A stretch of 64,000 bases of DNA from Chryseobacterium rhizoplanae (GTDB lineage Bacteria > Bacteroidota > Bacteroidia > Flavobacteriales > Weeksellaceae), in contig NZ_FXTC01000007.1 of the NCBI RefSeq assembly GCF_900182655.1, positions 1 through 64,000 on the forward strand. The letters run 5' to 3'. A model generated the notes under the pieces. It did no database searches and was not told the DNA's origin. It saw only the letters and a program-made list of their open reading frames with translations. Below are positions 55,320-63,016 of the stretch, one piece after another. A program made the translations under genes and the position numbers. Position 1 is the stretch's first letter, and each line of letters opens with the position of its first letter.

Positions 55320-56045
55320 TTAATCCTGATTTAATAAATGATTAATTACTTCTGAAGCGGTGTACAACCCGAAAATGGCAGGCATATAACTTATGGTTCC
55401 GTAAAAAGATCTTTTATAATTAGTTCCGTCAGTCATTTTCAAACTGTCTTCATCCTGGATGTCATTGGCAAAAACACAACGCACACCTTTGTCAATTTTT
55501 ACTTTTTTCAGCCTTTTTCTTACCTGTCTTGCAAGGTGGCAGTGTTCTGTTTTACTGATGTCTCTTACCAGTACTTTGCTTGGATCGGTTTTTCCGCCGG
55601 CTCCCATTGAGCTTACGATTTTGATCCTTCTTCTTTTTGCAGCGATAATTAAAGAAAGTTTTGGAGTAACACTGTCGATACAGTCCAACACATAATCGAA
55701 TTTGGCAGAATCCAGCACTTCTTCCATTCTTTCCGGATTCAGAAACTCATTGATTTTCGTTAAATTAAGCTGTGGATTGATGTCAAGAAGCCTTTCAGCA
55801 ACAACATCTACCTTATGTTTTCCTACAGTAGAGTGTAAAGCAGGCAGCTGTCTGTTGATATTTGTAATATCTACCGTATCGCCATCCACAATGGTCATAT
55901 TTCCTACCCCGGCTCTCGCCAGAAATTCTGCGGCAAAAGAACCTACTCCGCCTAAACCTACCACAAGCACATTCGCTTTGATCAGTCTATCCAATCCTTC
56001 TTCCTTTATCAAAAGTTCAGTTCTTTCCAGCCAGTATTTATCCAT
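55320..56045 (-). CDS. tcdA: tRNA threonylcarbamoyladenosine dehydratase
   Basis: A 241-aa E1-like (ThiF/HesA) enzyme that cyclises t6A37 of tRNA to ct6A using ATP. It has the nucleotide loop VLVVGLGGVGSFAAEFLARAG, DGDTVDITNINRQLPA, and DYVLDCIDSVTPKLSLI, then MGAGGKTDPSKV and the C-terminal GTISYMPAIFGLYTASEVINHL. These fit TcdA (YgdL) better than MoeB/ThiF. Start overlaps tatD by eight bases. With rnpA after it, and miaB/miaE elsewhere, it adds to the tRNA-maturation genes of the window. Confidence 0.93.
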   Translation of the reverse strand: MDKYWLERTELLIKEEGLDRLIKANVLVVGLGGVGSFAAEFLARAGVGNMTIVDGDTVDITNINRQLPALHSTVGKHKVDVVAERLLDINPQLNLTKINEFLNPERMEEVLDSAKFDYVLDCIDSVTPKLSLIIAAKRRRIKIVSSMGAGGKTDPSKVLVRDISKTEHCHLARQVRKRLKKVKIDKGVRCVFANDIQDEDSLKMTDGTNYKRSFYGTISYMPAIFGLYTASEVINHLLNQD

Positions 56046-56661
56046 TTTTTATTGAGTGTAAATTTTCTAAAATTTGTTCATTCATTTGTTCCAGGGAAAT
56101 AGCTTTTATTTCCGAAACTTTAATGTACAATTCTTCAATGTTAAAATCTTCATTATCAGTTTCTAAAAAGATTCTGTCTAATGGAGTGTCTTTTATAATA
56201 TCCTGCAAAGATAAATTATACAAAACAGCTTTTCCAAAACTCAGGTAAAAATTATTGCTCAGAAGATCTTCAGCAATTTGCCGTTTTTTATTGAAACCAT
56301 GGATAATCATTGGCTGTTCGGCCTTCTTTTTAAAAGAGATCACCTCATAAAACTTTCTTACACAATGAATAATCAGAGGCTTTTTTACCTCATTTGCGAT
56401 TTTTATCTGTCTTAAAAAAACTTCCTCCTGAATTTTCTGATCCACAGAAACCAAAGAATCCAAACCACATTCACCAATAGCAAAACAGTTTTCAGACATC
56501 GTATTTTTCATCCATGAAAACTGTTGTTCTATAGTATTAACATCAATATCGTTGGGGTGAATACCGATGGAATAAGGGAAATCGGGCGGAATTCCTTTCG
56601 ACAGATTGTAAATTCCGTTTCTGATATATTTTTTATGATGGTGAAAATCAAAAAATTCCAT
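56038..56661 (-). CDS. TatD family metal-dependent hydrolase
   Basis: A 207-aa protein. The start MEFFDFHHHKKYI contains the HxH metal motif at residues 7-9; further family marks are YSIGIHPNDI, AIGECGLDSL (metal Glu), PLIIHCVRKFYEVI (His), MIIHGFNKKRQIAEDLL and IFLETDNEDFN (Asp). TatD proteins are 3'-5' DNases or related hydrolases; this is shorter than usual (about 260 aa) and more divergent. A -7 box ends three bases before the ATG at 56661, so the message may start with the AUG itself. Confidence 0.87.
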   Translation of the reverse strand: MEFFDFHHHKKYIRNGIYNLSKGIPPDFPYSIGIHPNDIDVNTIEQQFSWMKNTMSENCFAIGECGLDSLVSVDQKIQEEVFLRQIKIANEVKKPLIIHCVRKFYEVISFKKKAEQPMIIHGFNKKRQIAEDLLSNNFYLSFGKAVLYNLSLQDIIKDTPLDRIFLETDNEDFNIEELYIKVSEIKAISLEQMNEQILENLHSIKNG

Positions 56662-56664
56662 TTT

Positions 56665-56672
56665 CAAAAATA
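56665..56672 (-). promoter_or_regulatory. -7 promoter element of tatD
   Basis: TATTTTTG on the minus strand fully matches TAnnTTTG; consensus spacing puts +1 on the A of the start codon at 56661, predicting a leaderless message. Confidence 0.5.
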
Positions 56673-56700
56673 AGTATTTTCAGATTTAATTTAAAATTAT

Positions 56701-56714
56701 TAAACGATCGTTTA
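56701..56714. promoter_or_regulatory. palindromic operator candidate of the TetR gene
   Basis: TAAACGATCGTTTA is a perfect 14-bp palindrome with a GC-containing centre in an otherwise very AT-rich gap. It lies 44 bases before the TetR start and 20 bases before its likely -7 box (TAACTTTA at 56735-56742), overlapping the -33 zone; typical for autoregulation. Confidence 0.65.
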
Positions 56715-56757
56715 TAAATGTGTTAAAAATTTCTTAACTTTACTCAAAGTGCACTTC

Positions 56758-57387
56758 ATGAAAAAAAAATTTACAGAAAAACAGATTCACATACTGGATA
56801 TTGCGGAAGAACTCATAGCCAAGAAAGGGTATGAGGGAACTTCTGTAAGAGATATCTGTTCAAAAGCCAATATCAACGTCGCTATGATCTCTTATTACTT
56901 CGGTTCTAAAGAGAAAATGATGTCTTATCTCTACCAGTACAGGGTGCTGAAGACCAGAGAAAACTTTTCAGAATTTGCAGATACCATCAAAGATGGGAAG
57001 CCGGAAATGCAGATGCGGGAGATGATCAAATATATCGTTTCTCAACTCTTCAAGTATAATTATTTTCACGGGTTCGTTACCCAGGAACTTCGCCATACAG
57101 AAAATCTGAAAGATGAGTTACTTGATTTCTACCAGCTATTCGTTAAAAAACTGGATGAAGTAATTAAAAAAGGGGTGGCTTCCGGTGTTTTTACTTTTAC
57201 GCCAAAGCCTGAAGACATTCTTACCATGATTATTGGATCCACTTTATTTGTTATCAGGAATAAAAATTTTTATGAGCTGTATGTTCCGAGTAAAAATGAA
57301 GAAACATATAGCAAAGAAGCGGAGAAAAAGGTAAGAATGAATCTTTTATTAAGTGTTTTTGCAATTTTGGGATACGCTGCAGACTAA
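56758..57387 (+). CDS. TetR/AcrR family transcriptional regulator
   Basis: A 209-aa regulator. Helix-turn-helix near residues 8-55: KQIHILDIAEELIAKKGYEGTSVRDICSKANINVAMISYYFGSKEKMMSYLY, i.e. the classic TSVRDI, then A-x-I-x-x-x-x-x-S-Y-Y-F pattern of the family. The C-terminal part is an all-helical ligand domain with no obvious match. The start is read as ATG 56758, though GTG 56749 is possible. A perfect palindrome upstream is a likely autoregulatory site. No efflux or enzyme gene is adjacent in the same direction; bamD downstream has its own promoter. Confidence 0.93.
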   Translation: MKKKFTEKQIHILDIAEELIAKKGYEGTSVRDICSKANINVAMISYYFGSKEKMMSYLYQYRVLKTRENFSEFADTIKDGKPEMQMREMIKYIVSQLFKYNYFHGFVTQELRHTENLKDELLDFYQLFVKKLDEVIKKGVASGVFTFTPKPEDILTMIIGSTLFVIRNKNFYELYVPSKNEETYSKEAEKKVRMNLLLSVFAILGYAAD

Positions 57388-57434
57388 AATTACGTTAAAT
57401 ATTCATAAAAAAAAATCTATTGGCAAAAAAGTTA

Positions 57435-57442
57435 TATTTTTG
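57435..57442 (+). promoter_or_regulatory. -7 promoter element of bamD
   Basis: TATTTTTG fully matches TAnnTTTG and lies 48 bases before the bamD start. Confidence 0.6.
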
Positions 57443-57490
57443 CAAATTAGTAAATCGGCTGTATAATCCGAAAACTGTTGAACTTTTTAT

Positions 57491-58486
57491 ATGAAAAAAT
57501 ATATTTTAGGTCTTTTTGCTGTAGCGGTAATTTCATCTTGTGTAAGCCAGCAGGAAAGAGCAATGAGGAGTGCTGATAAAGAATTTATCTTGAAAGCAGC
57601 TAATGAAAACTTTGCTAAGAAAAAGTGGAAAAATGCATTGGCTCTTTATGACAGACTTGCAAATCTTGTGGCAGGAACAGATGATTTTCCCAATGTAGGT
57701 TTCAACACTGCTTATGCTAACTATTATGACAAGAGTTATAAATTGGCAGGTCACCAGTTCAAAAACTTTGCAGTGAGTTTTCCGAAAGATCCAAGAGCCG
57801 AAGAAGCAGCCTACATGTCTGCATTGTGCTATTATGAAGGATCTATGGATTATAACCTGGATCAGTCCAGTACAGAATTGGCAATCAATGAACTTCAGGA
57901 CTTCCTGAACAATTATCCAAATTCTGAGAGATCTAAAAATATCAGCCAACTGATTGATGAATTGTCTTATAAGCTTGAGTTTAAAGCCTATGAAAATGGA
58001 AGACAATACTTCAAAATGGGAGATTATAAAGCAGCCAATGTAGCATTGGAAAACGTTTTGGAAGATTTCCCAGGTACAAAACTTCGTTCAAAAATTTATG
58101 ATTATATCCTGAAGTCACGTTATGAACTGGCGATGAAATCTGTTTATAATCTTAAAGCTGAGCGTATTGAAAGTGCATTAACTTATACAAGATTTGTAGA
58201 AAAAGAACTTCCTAATACAGAATATTCTAAAACAGCTACAGATCTGAGAGAAAAACTGGAAAAGGAAAAAGAGCACTTTGCTGTTGTTAAAAAAGAAACA
58301 GATGCTAAAATTGCAGCTTTAACAGCAAGACAGAAAAAAGAAGCTGAAAAATTGGCTGATCAGGGTAAAACCGAGCAGCAAATTAAAGATCAGATCAGCA
58401 ATGAAAAGAAAGCAATGCAGTTACAGAGGGACAGTGCAGCACTTAAGACCCCTCCTCCTGCAGCGACTTTCAAAATTCAAAGATAA
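57491..58486 (+). CDS. bamD: outer-membrane assembly lipoprotein BamD
   Basis: A 331-aa lipoprotein of the BAM complex that folds outer-membrane barrels. Lipobox ISSCVSQ near residue 17. TPR repeats follow: KKWKNALALYDRLANLVAG, YKLAGHQFKNFAVSFPKDPRAEEAAYMSALCYYEGS, NELQDFLNNYPNSERSKNI, GDYKAANVALENVLEDFPGT. The C-terminal 70 residues are a Lys/Glu-rich coiled coil (LEKEKEHFAVVKKETDAKI), a tail beyond the E. coli protein. It heads the bamD-rpoZ-coaBC-DUF4835-recN order usual for Flavobacteriia. Confidence 0.92.
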   Translation: MKKYILGLFAVAVISSCVSQQERAMRSADKEFILKAANENFAKKKWKNALALYDRLANLVAGTDDFPNVGFNTAYANYYDKSYKLAGHQFKNFAVSFPKDPRAEEAAYMSALCYYEGSMDYNLDQSSTELAINELQDFLNNYPNSERSKNISQLIDELSYKLEFKAYENGRQYFKMGDYKAANVALENVLEDFPGTKLRSKIYDYILKSRYELAMKSVYNLKAERIESALTYTRFVEKELPNTEYSKTATDLREKLEKEKEHFAVVKKETDAKIAALTARQKKEAEKLADQGKTEQQIKDQISNEKKAMQLQRDSAALKTPPPAATFKIQR

Positions 58487-58527
58487 TTCGTAAATTTGCC
58501 ATCTTAAATAAAAATAATTTTCTCAAA

Positions 58528-58851
58528 ATGAGTGTAAAAGATACAAAAGCAGAAGTAAATACAATTACTTACGATAAAGATAAGATTGAAGATAAAGTAG
58601 GTTCAATCTATGAAGCTATTGTTATCATGGGAAAGAGAGCAGAGCAGATCAATGCGGAGATCCGTACGGAACTTCACAACAAATTGGATGAATTTGCCGT
58701 TCACAATTCTACATTAGAAGAGGTTTTCGAAAACAGAGAGCAGATTGAGATCTCTAAACATTACGAAAAGCTTCCAAAGCCAACTTCAATTGCTATTGAA
58801 GAGTGGTTAAACGAAGATGTTTATTTCAGAAAAACAGAAGAAAGAAAATAA
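58528..58851 (+). CDS. rpoZ: DNA-directed RNA polymerase omega/Rpb6-type subunit
   Basis: A 107-aa protein with the Bacteroidota omega pattern: the conserved helix VGSIYEAIVIMGKRAEQINAEI near residues 25-45 corresponds to the NRFxLVxxAxxRAxQ helix of omega. It helps RNA polymerase assembly. The sequence is far from E. coli RpoZ but its position between bamD and coaBC is characteristic. Confidence 0.9.
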   Translation: MSVKDTKAEVNTITYDKDKIEDKVGSIYEAIVIMGKRAEQINAEIRTELHNKLDEFAVHNSTLEEVFENREQIEISKHYEKLPKPTSIAIEEWLNEDVYFRKTEERK

Positions 58852-58873
58852 ATCTTCTGTATTCTTATAAATG

Positions 58874-58918
58874 AAGGTCATAAAGGAAATCTGTTCTTTT
58901 ATGACCTTTATCGTTTTA
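58874..58918 (+). terminator. hairpin after rpoZ, possible weak terminator
   Basis: AAGGTCATAAA (58874-58884) pairs perfectly with TTTATGACCTT (58898-58908); the following TTATCGTTTT is a poor T-tract. It may give partial termination between rpoZ and coaBC. Confidence 0.6.
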
Positions 58919-58975
58919 AAGCCTGATTGTGTGGGAAAAAATAAGTATTTTAGTATTTCAAAAAATTAGAACTTA

Positions 58976-60181
58976 ATGAGTGTTTCCGGTAAAAAGATAC
59001 TTATCGCCGTCTCTGGTGGGATTGCGGCCTACAAAATTCATTTTCTGATAAGGGATTTTGTGAAAAAAGGAGCCGAAGTGCAGGTCATTATGACGCCCGA
59101 TGCAGAGCATTTTGTGACGAAACTAAGTCTGTCTACACTATCCAAAAAACCGGTGTATTCAGAATTTTACAGCGATAACGGAACATGGAACAGCCATGTG
59201 GAAATGGCACTGTGGGCAGATGTTATGATCGTAGCGCCCTGTACTGCCAATACACTGTCTAAGATGATTCACGGGATGTGTGATAATCTGGTTATTGCAA
59301 CTTATATGTCTGCAAAATGCCCGGTTTTCATAGCTCCGGCAATGGATCTTGATATGTATGTACACCCATCCACAAAGAAGAATCTGCAGCTTGCAGAAAG
59401 TTTTGGACATATTATAATTCCTGCAGAAAACGGAGAGCTCGCTAGCGGACTGATCGGACAGGGAAGAATGGCAGAACCGTCCACGATTTTTAATACTGTT
59501 GAAAACTACTTTACGAAAAGCAATCATTCCCGAAGTCTTGAAGGAAAAACGGTTTTAATTACTGCCGGTCCTACTTATGAAGCGATAGATCCTGTAAGAT
59601 TCATCGGAAATCATTCATCGGGAAAAATGGGATTTTCTCTGGCAGAAGAAGCTTCAAAAAGAGGTGCAAAAGTGATTCTGATTTCAGGACCAAGTTTCCA
59701 AACCATTAATGATCCCAATGTTGAACTTCATAAAGTAACTTCAGCAAAAGAAATGCTGACAAAAGTATTTGAATTTTATGACAGTATAGATATCGGGATC
59801 GCAAGTGCTGCGGTGGCAGATTACGCTCCAAAAGAAGTTGCAAAAGAAAAGATCAAGAAAAATGATGATAACCTGACGATTGAGCTGGTTAAAAATCCTG
59901 ATATCCTTAAAACGATGGGGGAAAAGAAAACACATCAGTTTCTGGTAGGTTTTGCTCTGGAAACCCAAAATGAAGAAGAAAATGCAAAAGGAAAACTGGA
60001 GAAGAAAAACCTTGATATGATTGTTTTAAACTCTTTGCGTGACGAAGGTGCCGGGTTTAAGAATGATACCAATAAAATAAGGATCTTTACAAAGACAGAG
60101 AAAAAAGAATTCGATCTGAAATCCAAAGATGATGTAGCAAAAGATATCCTCAATTTTGTTGAGTCTCAACTTTTAAAATAA
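58976..60181 (+). CDS. coaBC: bifunctional phosphopantothenoylcysteine decarboxylase / phosphopantothenate-cysteine ligase
   Basis: A 401-aa enzyme for two coenzyme A steps. The N-terminal FMN flavoprotein (CoaC, about 1-180) has VSGGIAAYKIHFLIR, NSHVEMALWADVMIVAPCTANTLSKMIHG (catalytic His in NSHVE) and FIAPAMDLDMYVHPS. The C-terminal ligase (CoaB) has VLITAGPTYEAIDPVRFIGNHSSGKMG and SAAVADYAPKEVAKEKIKK. Full length, intact motifs. Fourth member of the conserved gene row; DUF4835 follows 36 bases on. Confidence 0.95.
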   Translation: MSVSGKKILIAVSGGIAAYKIHFLIRDFVKKGAEVQVIMTPDAEHFVTKLSLSTLSKKPVYSEFYSDNGTWNSHVEMALWADVMIVAPCTANTLSKMIHGMCDNLVIATYMSAKCPVFIAPAMDLDMYVHPSTKKNLQLAESFGHIIIPAENGELASGLIGQGRMAEPSTIFNTVENYFTKSNHSRSLEGKTVLITAGPTYEAIDPVRFIGNHSSGKMGFSLAEEASKRGAKVILISGPSFQTINDPNVELHKVTSAKEMLTKVFEFYDSIDIGIASAAVADYAPKEVAKEKIKKNDDNLTIELVKNPDILKTMGEKKTHQFLVGFALETQNEEENAKGKLEKKNLDMIVLNSLRDEGAGFKNDTNKIRIFTKTEKKEFDLKSKDDVAKDILNFVESQLLK

Positions 60182-60217
60182 TTTTAATAAATTTCCGTTC
60201 TCAATTTTTAATAGACA

Positions 60218-61123
60218 ATGAAAAAAATTATAAGCTTATTTTTTCTGTTTTTTATATATACCCAAAGTTTTTCTCAAGAGCTGTTGGCAACCGTTCAGGT
60301 AAACTCCCAGCAGGTAGGAGGAAGTAACCAGCAGGCATTTAAAGCATTGGAGAAAAGTCTCAGGGATTTTATCAATAATACCAGCTGGACAGGGAAAAAG
60401 CTTCAGAATTTTGAAAAAATAAAATGTGGTTTTTCCGTTGTTATTGGAGAAAGAGATGGAAACAGATTCAAAGGATCCATTGTTGTTCAGGCTATGCGTC
60501 CTGTTTACAACACAACGTATGACTCTCCTTTAATTAACCTTCAGGATCAGAGATTTGGCTTTGAGTATATTGAAAATGAGAGTCTTATTTTTAATGAAAG
60601 ACAGTTTTCAGGGAAAAACCTTACGGATGTAGTCAGTTTCTATATTTATCTTATTTTGGGATTGGATGCAGACAGTTTCCAGTCTATGGGAGGATCTCAG
60701 TGGTACGCAAAAGCACAGCAGATTGCTCAGAATTCCCAGAACAGAAACTATGAAGGCTGGAACACCATCAATGAGCCAAGAAGCCGCTCTATATTGATCA
60801 ATGAGGTGATGAACCCTAACTGGAACCAGTTACGCTCTACTATCTATACTTATCACAGAGCCGGAATGGATAACCTTTTCAATCAGGATCAGACTGCCGG
60901 GAAAAAAGTGATCTTTGATGCCCTGATGCAATTGAAAATGTACGAGAACACATTTCAGCAGGCATTTTTCTTTAACCTGTTCATGGATACAAAAAGTGAT
61001 GAGATCTTCAATATATTTAATTCCGGAAATAACGGAGGTTTGATTCTTAATGATCTTAAACAGACGATGATTATTCTCTCACCAAAAAATATTGATAATA
61101 AGTGGAATAAGTGGAAAGTATAA
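60218..61123 (+). CDS. DUF4835 family exported protein (PorD-like)
   Basis: A 301-aa protein with signal peptide KKIISLFFLFFIYTQSFSQ. Characteristic DUF4835 segments: ELLATVQVNSQQVGGSNQQAF, LEKSLRDFINNTSWTGKKL, VVQAMRPVYNTTYDSPLINLQD and FYIYLILGLDADSF. The family is specific to Bacteroidota, lies next to coaBC and recN, and as I recall is named type IX secretion protein PorD in newer annotation; that name is from memory and unverified. No other type IX gene is in the window. Confidence 0.88.
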   Translation: MKKIISLFFLFFIYTQSFSQELLATVQVNSQQVGGSNQQAFKALEKSLRDFINNTSWTGKKLQNFEKIKCGFSVVIGERDGNRFKGSIVVQAMRPVYNTTYDSPLINLQDQRFGFEYIENESLIFNERQFSGKNLTDVVSFYIYLILGLDADSFQSMGGSQWYAKAQQIAQNSQNRNYEGWNTINEPRSRSILINEVMNPNWNQLRSTIYTYHRAGMDNLFNQDQTAGKKVIFDALMQLKMYENTFQQAFFFNLFMDTKSDEIFNIFNSGNNGGLILNDLKQTMIILSPKNIDNKWNKWKV

Positions 61124-61293
61124 GGTTGAAATCCACTAATAAGCTTTAAAAATTTCTGAGAAGCCGTTTTATGAAAATTGGCGAGAGGAAAAAATAGTAA
61201 TGAGCAGAAAGCACTTAAACATTTTCTCAATTCATTAAAAAAAAACTTACTTTTACAGTTCAAACTGAAATTGGATCATAACCCGGATTATCA

Positions 61294-62943
61294 ATGCTTT
61301 CGAGAATATATATTAAAAACTTTGCCCTGATTGATACTCTTGATGTATCTCTTAAAAATGGTTTACAGGTTATTACCGGTGAAACAGGGGCAGGTAAATC
61401 TATTATTTTAGGGGCGCTCCGACTTATTTTAGGAGAAAGAGCAGATGTAAAATCTATTGCCAAAGCTGAAGAGAAAAGTGTGGTGGAAACTGAGTTTTCC
61501 CTGAACAACCAGTTTAAGAAATTCTTTATTGAAAATGATCTGGATTACGAGCTTCAGACAATTATAAGAAGAGAAATCCTTCCATCAGGGAAATCGCGTG
61601 CCTTCATCAATGATGTGCCGGTAACGCTGGATATTCTTAAAGAGCTTTCCTCACAGCTGATCGATATTCATTCCCAGTTTGAGACATCCAGCCTTTTTAC
61701 CTCAGAATATCAGTTTAAAATTATCGACGGACTTTCTGATAATAAAAAAATTATTGAAGAGTATCAGAAGGAGTTTTCCGACTTTCAAAGCCTGAAACTG
61801 CTGTTGAAAAAACTGAAGACTCAGCTTTCAGAAAGCAATAAAGAAAGCGATTATAAAGAATTTTTACTTAACGAATTAGAAGAGTTAAAGCTTGATGACG
61901 TTGATTATGAAGATGTTCAGAATCAGCTTTCCATTCAGGAAAATGCAGGGATGATTTCTGAAAACATAGGCCAGATCCTGTCCAGGTTCCATCAGGAAGA
62001 AATAGGAATTTTGTCTTTCTTTCATGAAGCAACTCATAAGCTTTCAAAAATTTCTGAAGTTTCTACCAGTTTCGCAGAATTAGATGAAAGACTTGAAACG
62101 TCTTTTGTAGAGCTGAAAGATATTATTTCTGAACTGGAGCATGCTGCCGAAAGAGTTGAAATCAATCCTGAAAATCTGGTATATCTTACCGATCTTAATA
62201 ATAAAATCAACGCCTTATTTCTTAAACATAATGTTTCAGATCTTAATGAACTGATTGAGATCAGAAACCAGCTGGCAGGAGATCAGAAAGGAGCTTCTGA
62301 ACTGGAGCTACAGATTGAAGAAACGGAAGAGGGTATTGCTCAAAAAGAAAAAACACTTCAAAGTCTCGCTGTAAAGCTTTCAAAGAACAGGCATAAAAAT
62401 ATTCCTGTCTTCATCAAAAAAGCGGAAGGTCTTCTGAAAAAATTAGGCCTTGAAAAAGCTAAAGTTGATATAGAGCTGCAGGATGCTGAGGAATTCAATC
62501 CGTTTGGAAAAGAAAATATCCAGCTGTTATTCCAGGCTAATTCGGGCTTTCCTTTAAAACCAATTCAGACGGCTATTTCCGGAGGAGAAAGATCAAGGGT
62601 AATGCTGGCCGTAAAAAAGATTATTGCAGAAAGTGATGAGCTTCCAACCCTTATTCTGGACGAAATTGACACCGGAGTTTCAGGAAAAGTTGCCGAGGAG
62701 ATCGGAAACCTTATGAGAGAAATGTCTGAAGACATGCAGCTGATCGTCATTTCACACCTGGCGCAGGTTGCTGCAAAAGGAAACGATAACTATAAAGTGG
62801 TAAAGCAGGATATTTCCGGCAGAACACAATCTACTATAATTCCTTTGAGCAACGAAGAAAAACTGAACGAAATTGCCCAGCTACTTTCCGGAAGCAAAAT
62901 TACGGAAGCTGCTCTGGCACAGGCAAAAGAGCTTATTGGATAA
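61294..62943 (+). CDS. recN: DNA repair protein RecN
   Basis: A 549-aa SMC-like ATPase used in double-strand-break repair. Walker A ITGETGAGKSIILGALRLILGER is near residue 30; two coiled-coil arms occupy about 150-360; the C-terminal head has AISGGERSRVMLAVK (ABC signature) and TLILDEIDTGVSGKVAEEIG (Walker B), then VISHLAQVAAKGN with the switch His. Length is normal. Downstream of DUF4835 by 170 bases, in which no strong terminator is seen. Confidence 0.95.
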   Translation: MLSRIYIKNFALIDTLDVSLKNGLQVITGETGAGKSIILGALRLILGERADVKSIAKAEEKSVVETEFSLNNQFKKFFIENDLDYELQTIIRREILPSGKSRAFINDVPVTLDILKELSSQLIDIHSQFETSSLFTSEYQFKIIDGLSDNKKIIEEYQKEFSDFQSLKLLLKKLKTQLSESNKESDYKEFLLNELEELKLDDVDYEDVQNQLSIQENAGMISENIGQILSRFHQEEIGILSFFHEATHKLSKISEVSTSFAELDERLETSFVELKDIISELEHAAERVEINPENLVYLTDLNNKINALFLKHNVSDLNELIEIRNQLAGDQKGASELELQIEETEEGIAQKEKTLQSLAVKLSKNRHKNIPVFIKKAEGLLKKLGLEKAKVDIELQDAEEFNPFGKENIQLLFQANSGFPLKPIQTAISGGERSRVMLAVKKIIAESDELPTLILDEIDTGVSGKVAEEIGNLMREMSEDMQLIVISHLAQVAAKGNDNYKVVKQDISGRTQSTIIPLSNEEKLNEIAQLLSGSKITEAALAQAKELIG

Positions 62944-62980
62944 CTATATAATTCTATTTTCTTTAAAAAATTGTAACATA

Positions 62981-63007
62981 TTTTACATTATATTTACTAA
63001 TGTAAAA
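62981..63007. promoter_or_regulatory. 10-bp inverted repeat over the promoter of the DUF5687 gene
   Basis: TTTTACATTA (62981-62990) and TAATGTAAAA (62998-63007) are perfect inverted repeats around seven bases. The likely -7 box TATATTTA (62989-62996) lies in the gap, and the start codon is ten bases after the right arm. An operator is more likely than a terminator because the stem is AT-only apart from one pair and no T-tract follows. Confidence 0.5.
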
Positions 63008-63016
63008 AACTAACAT

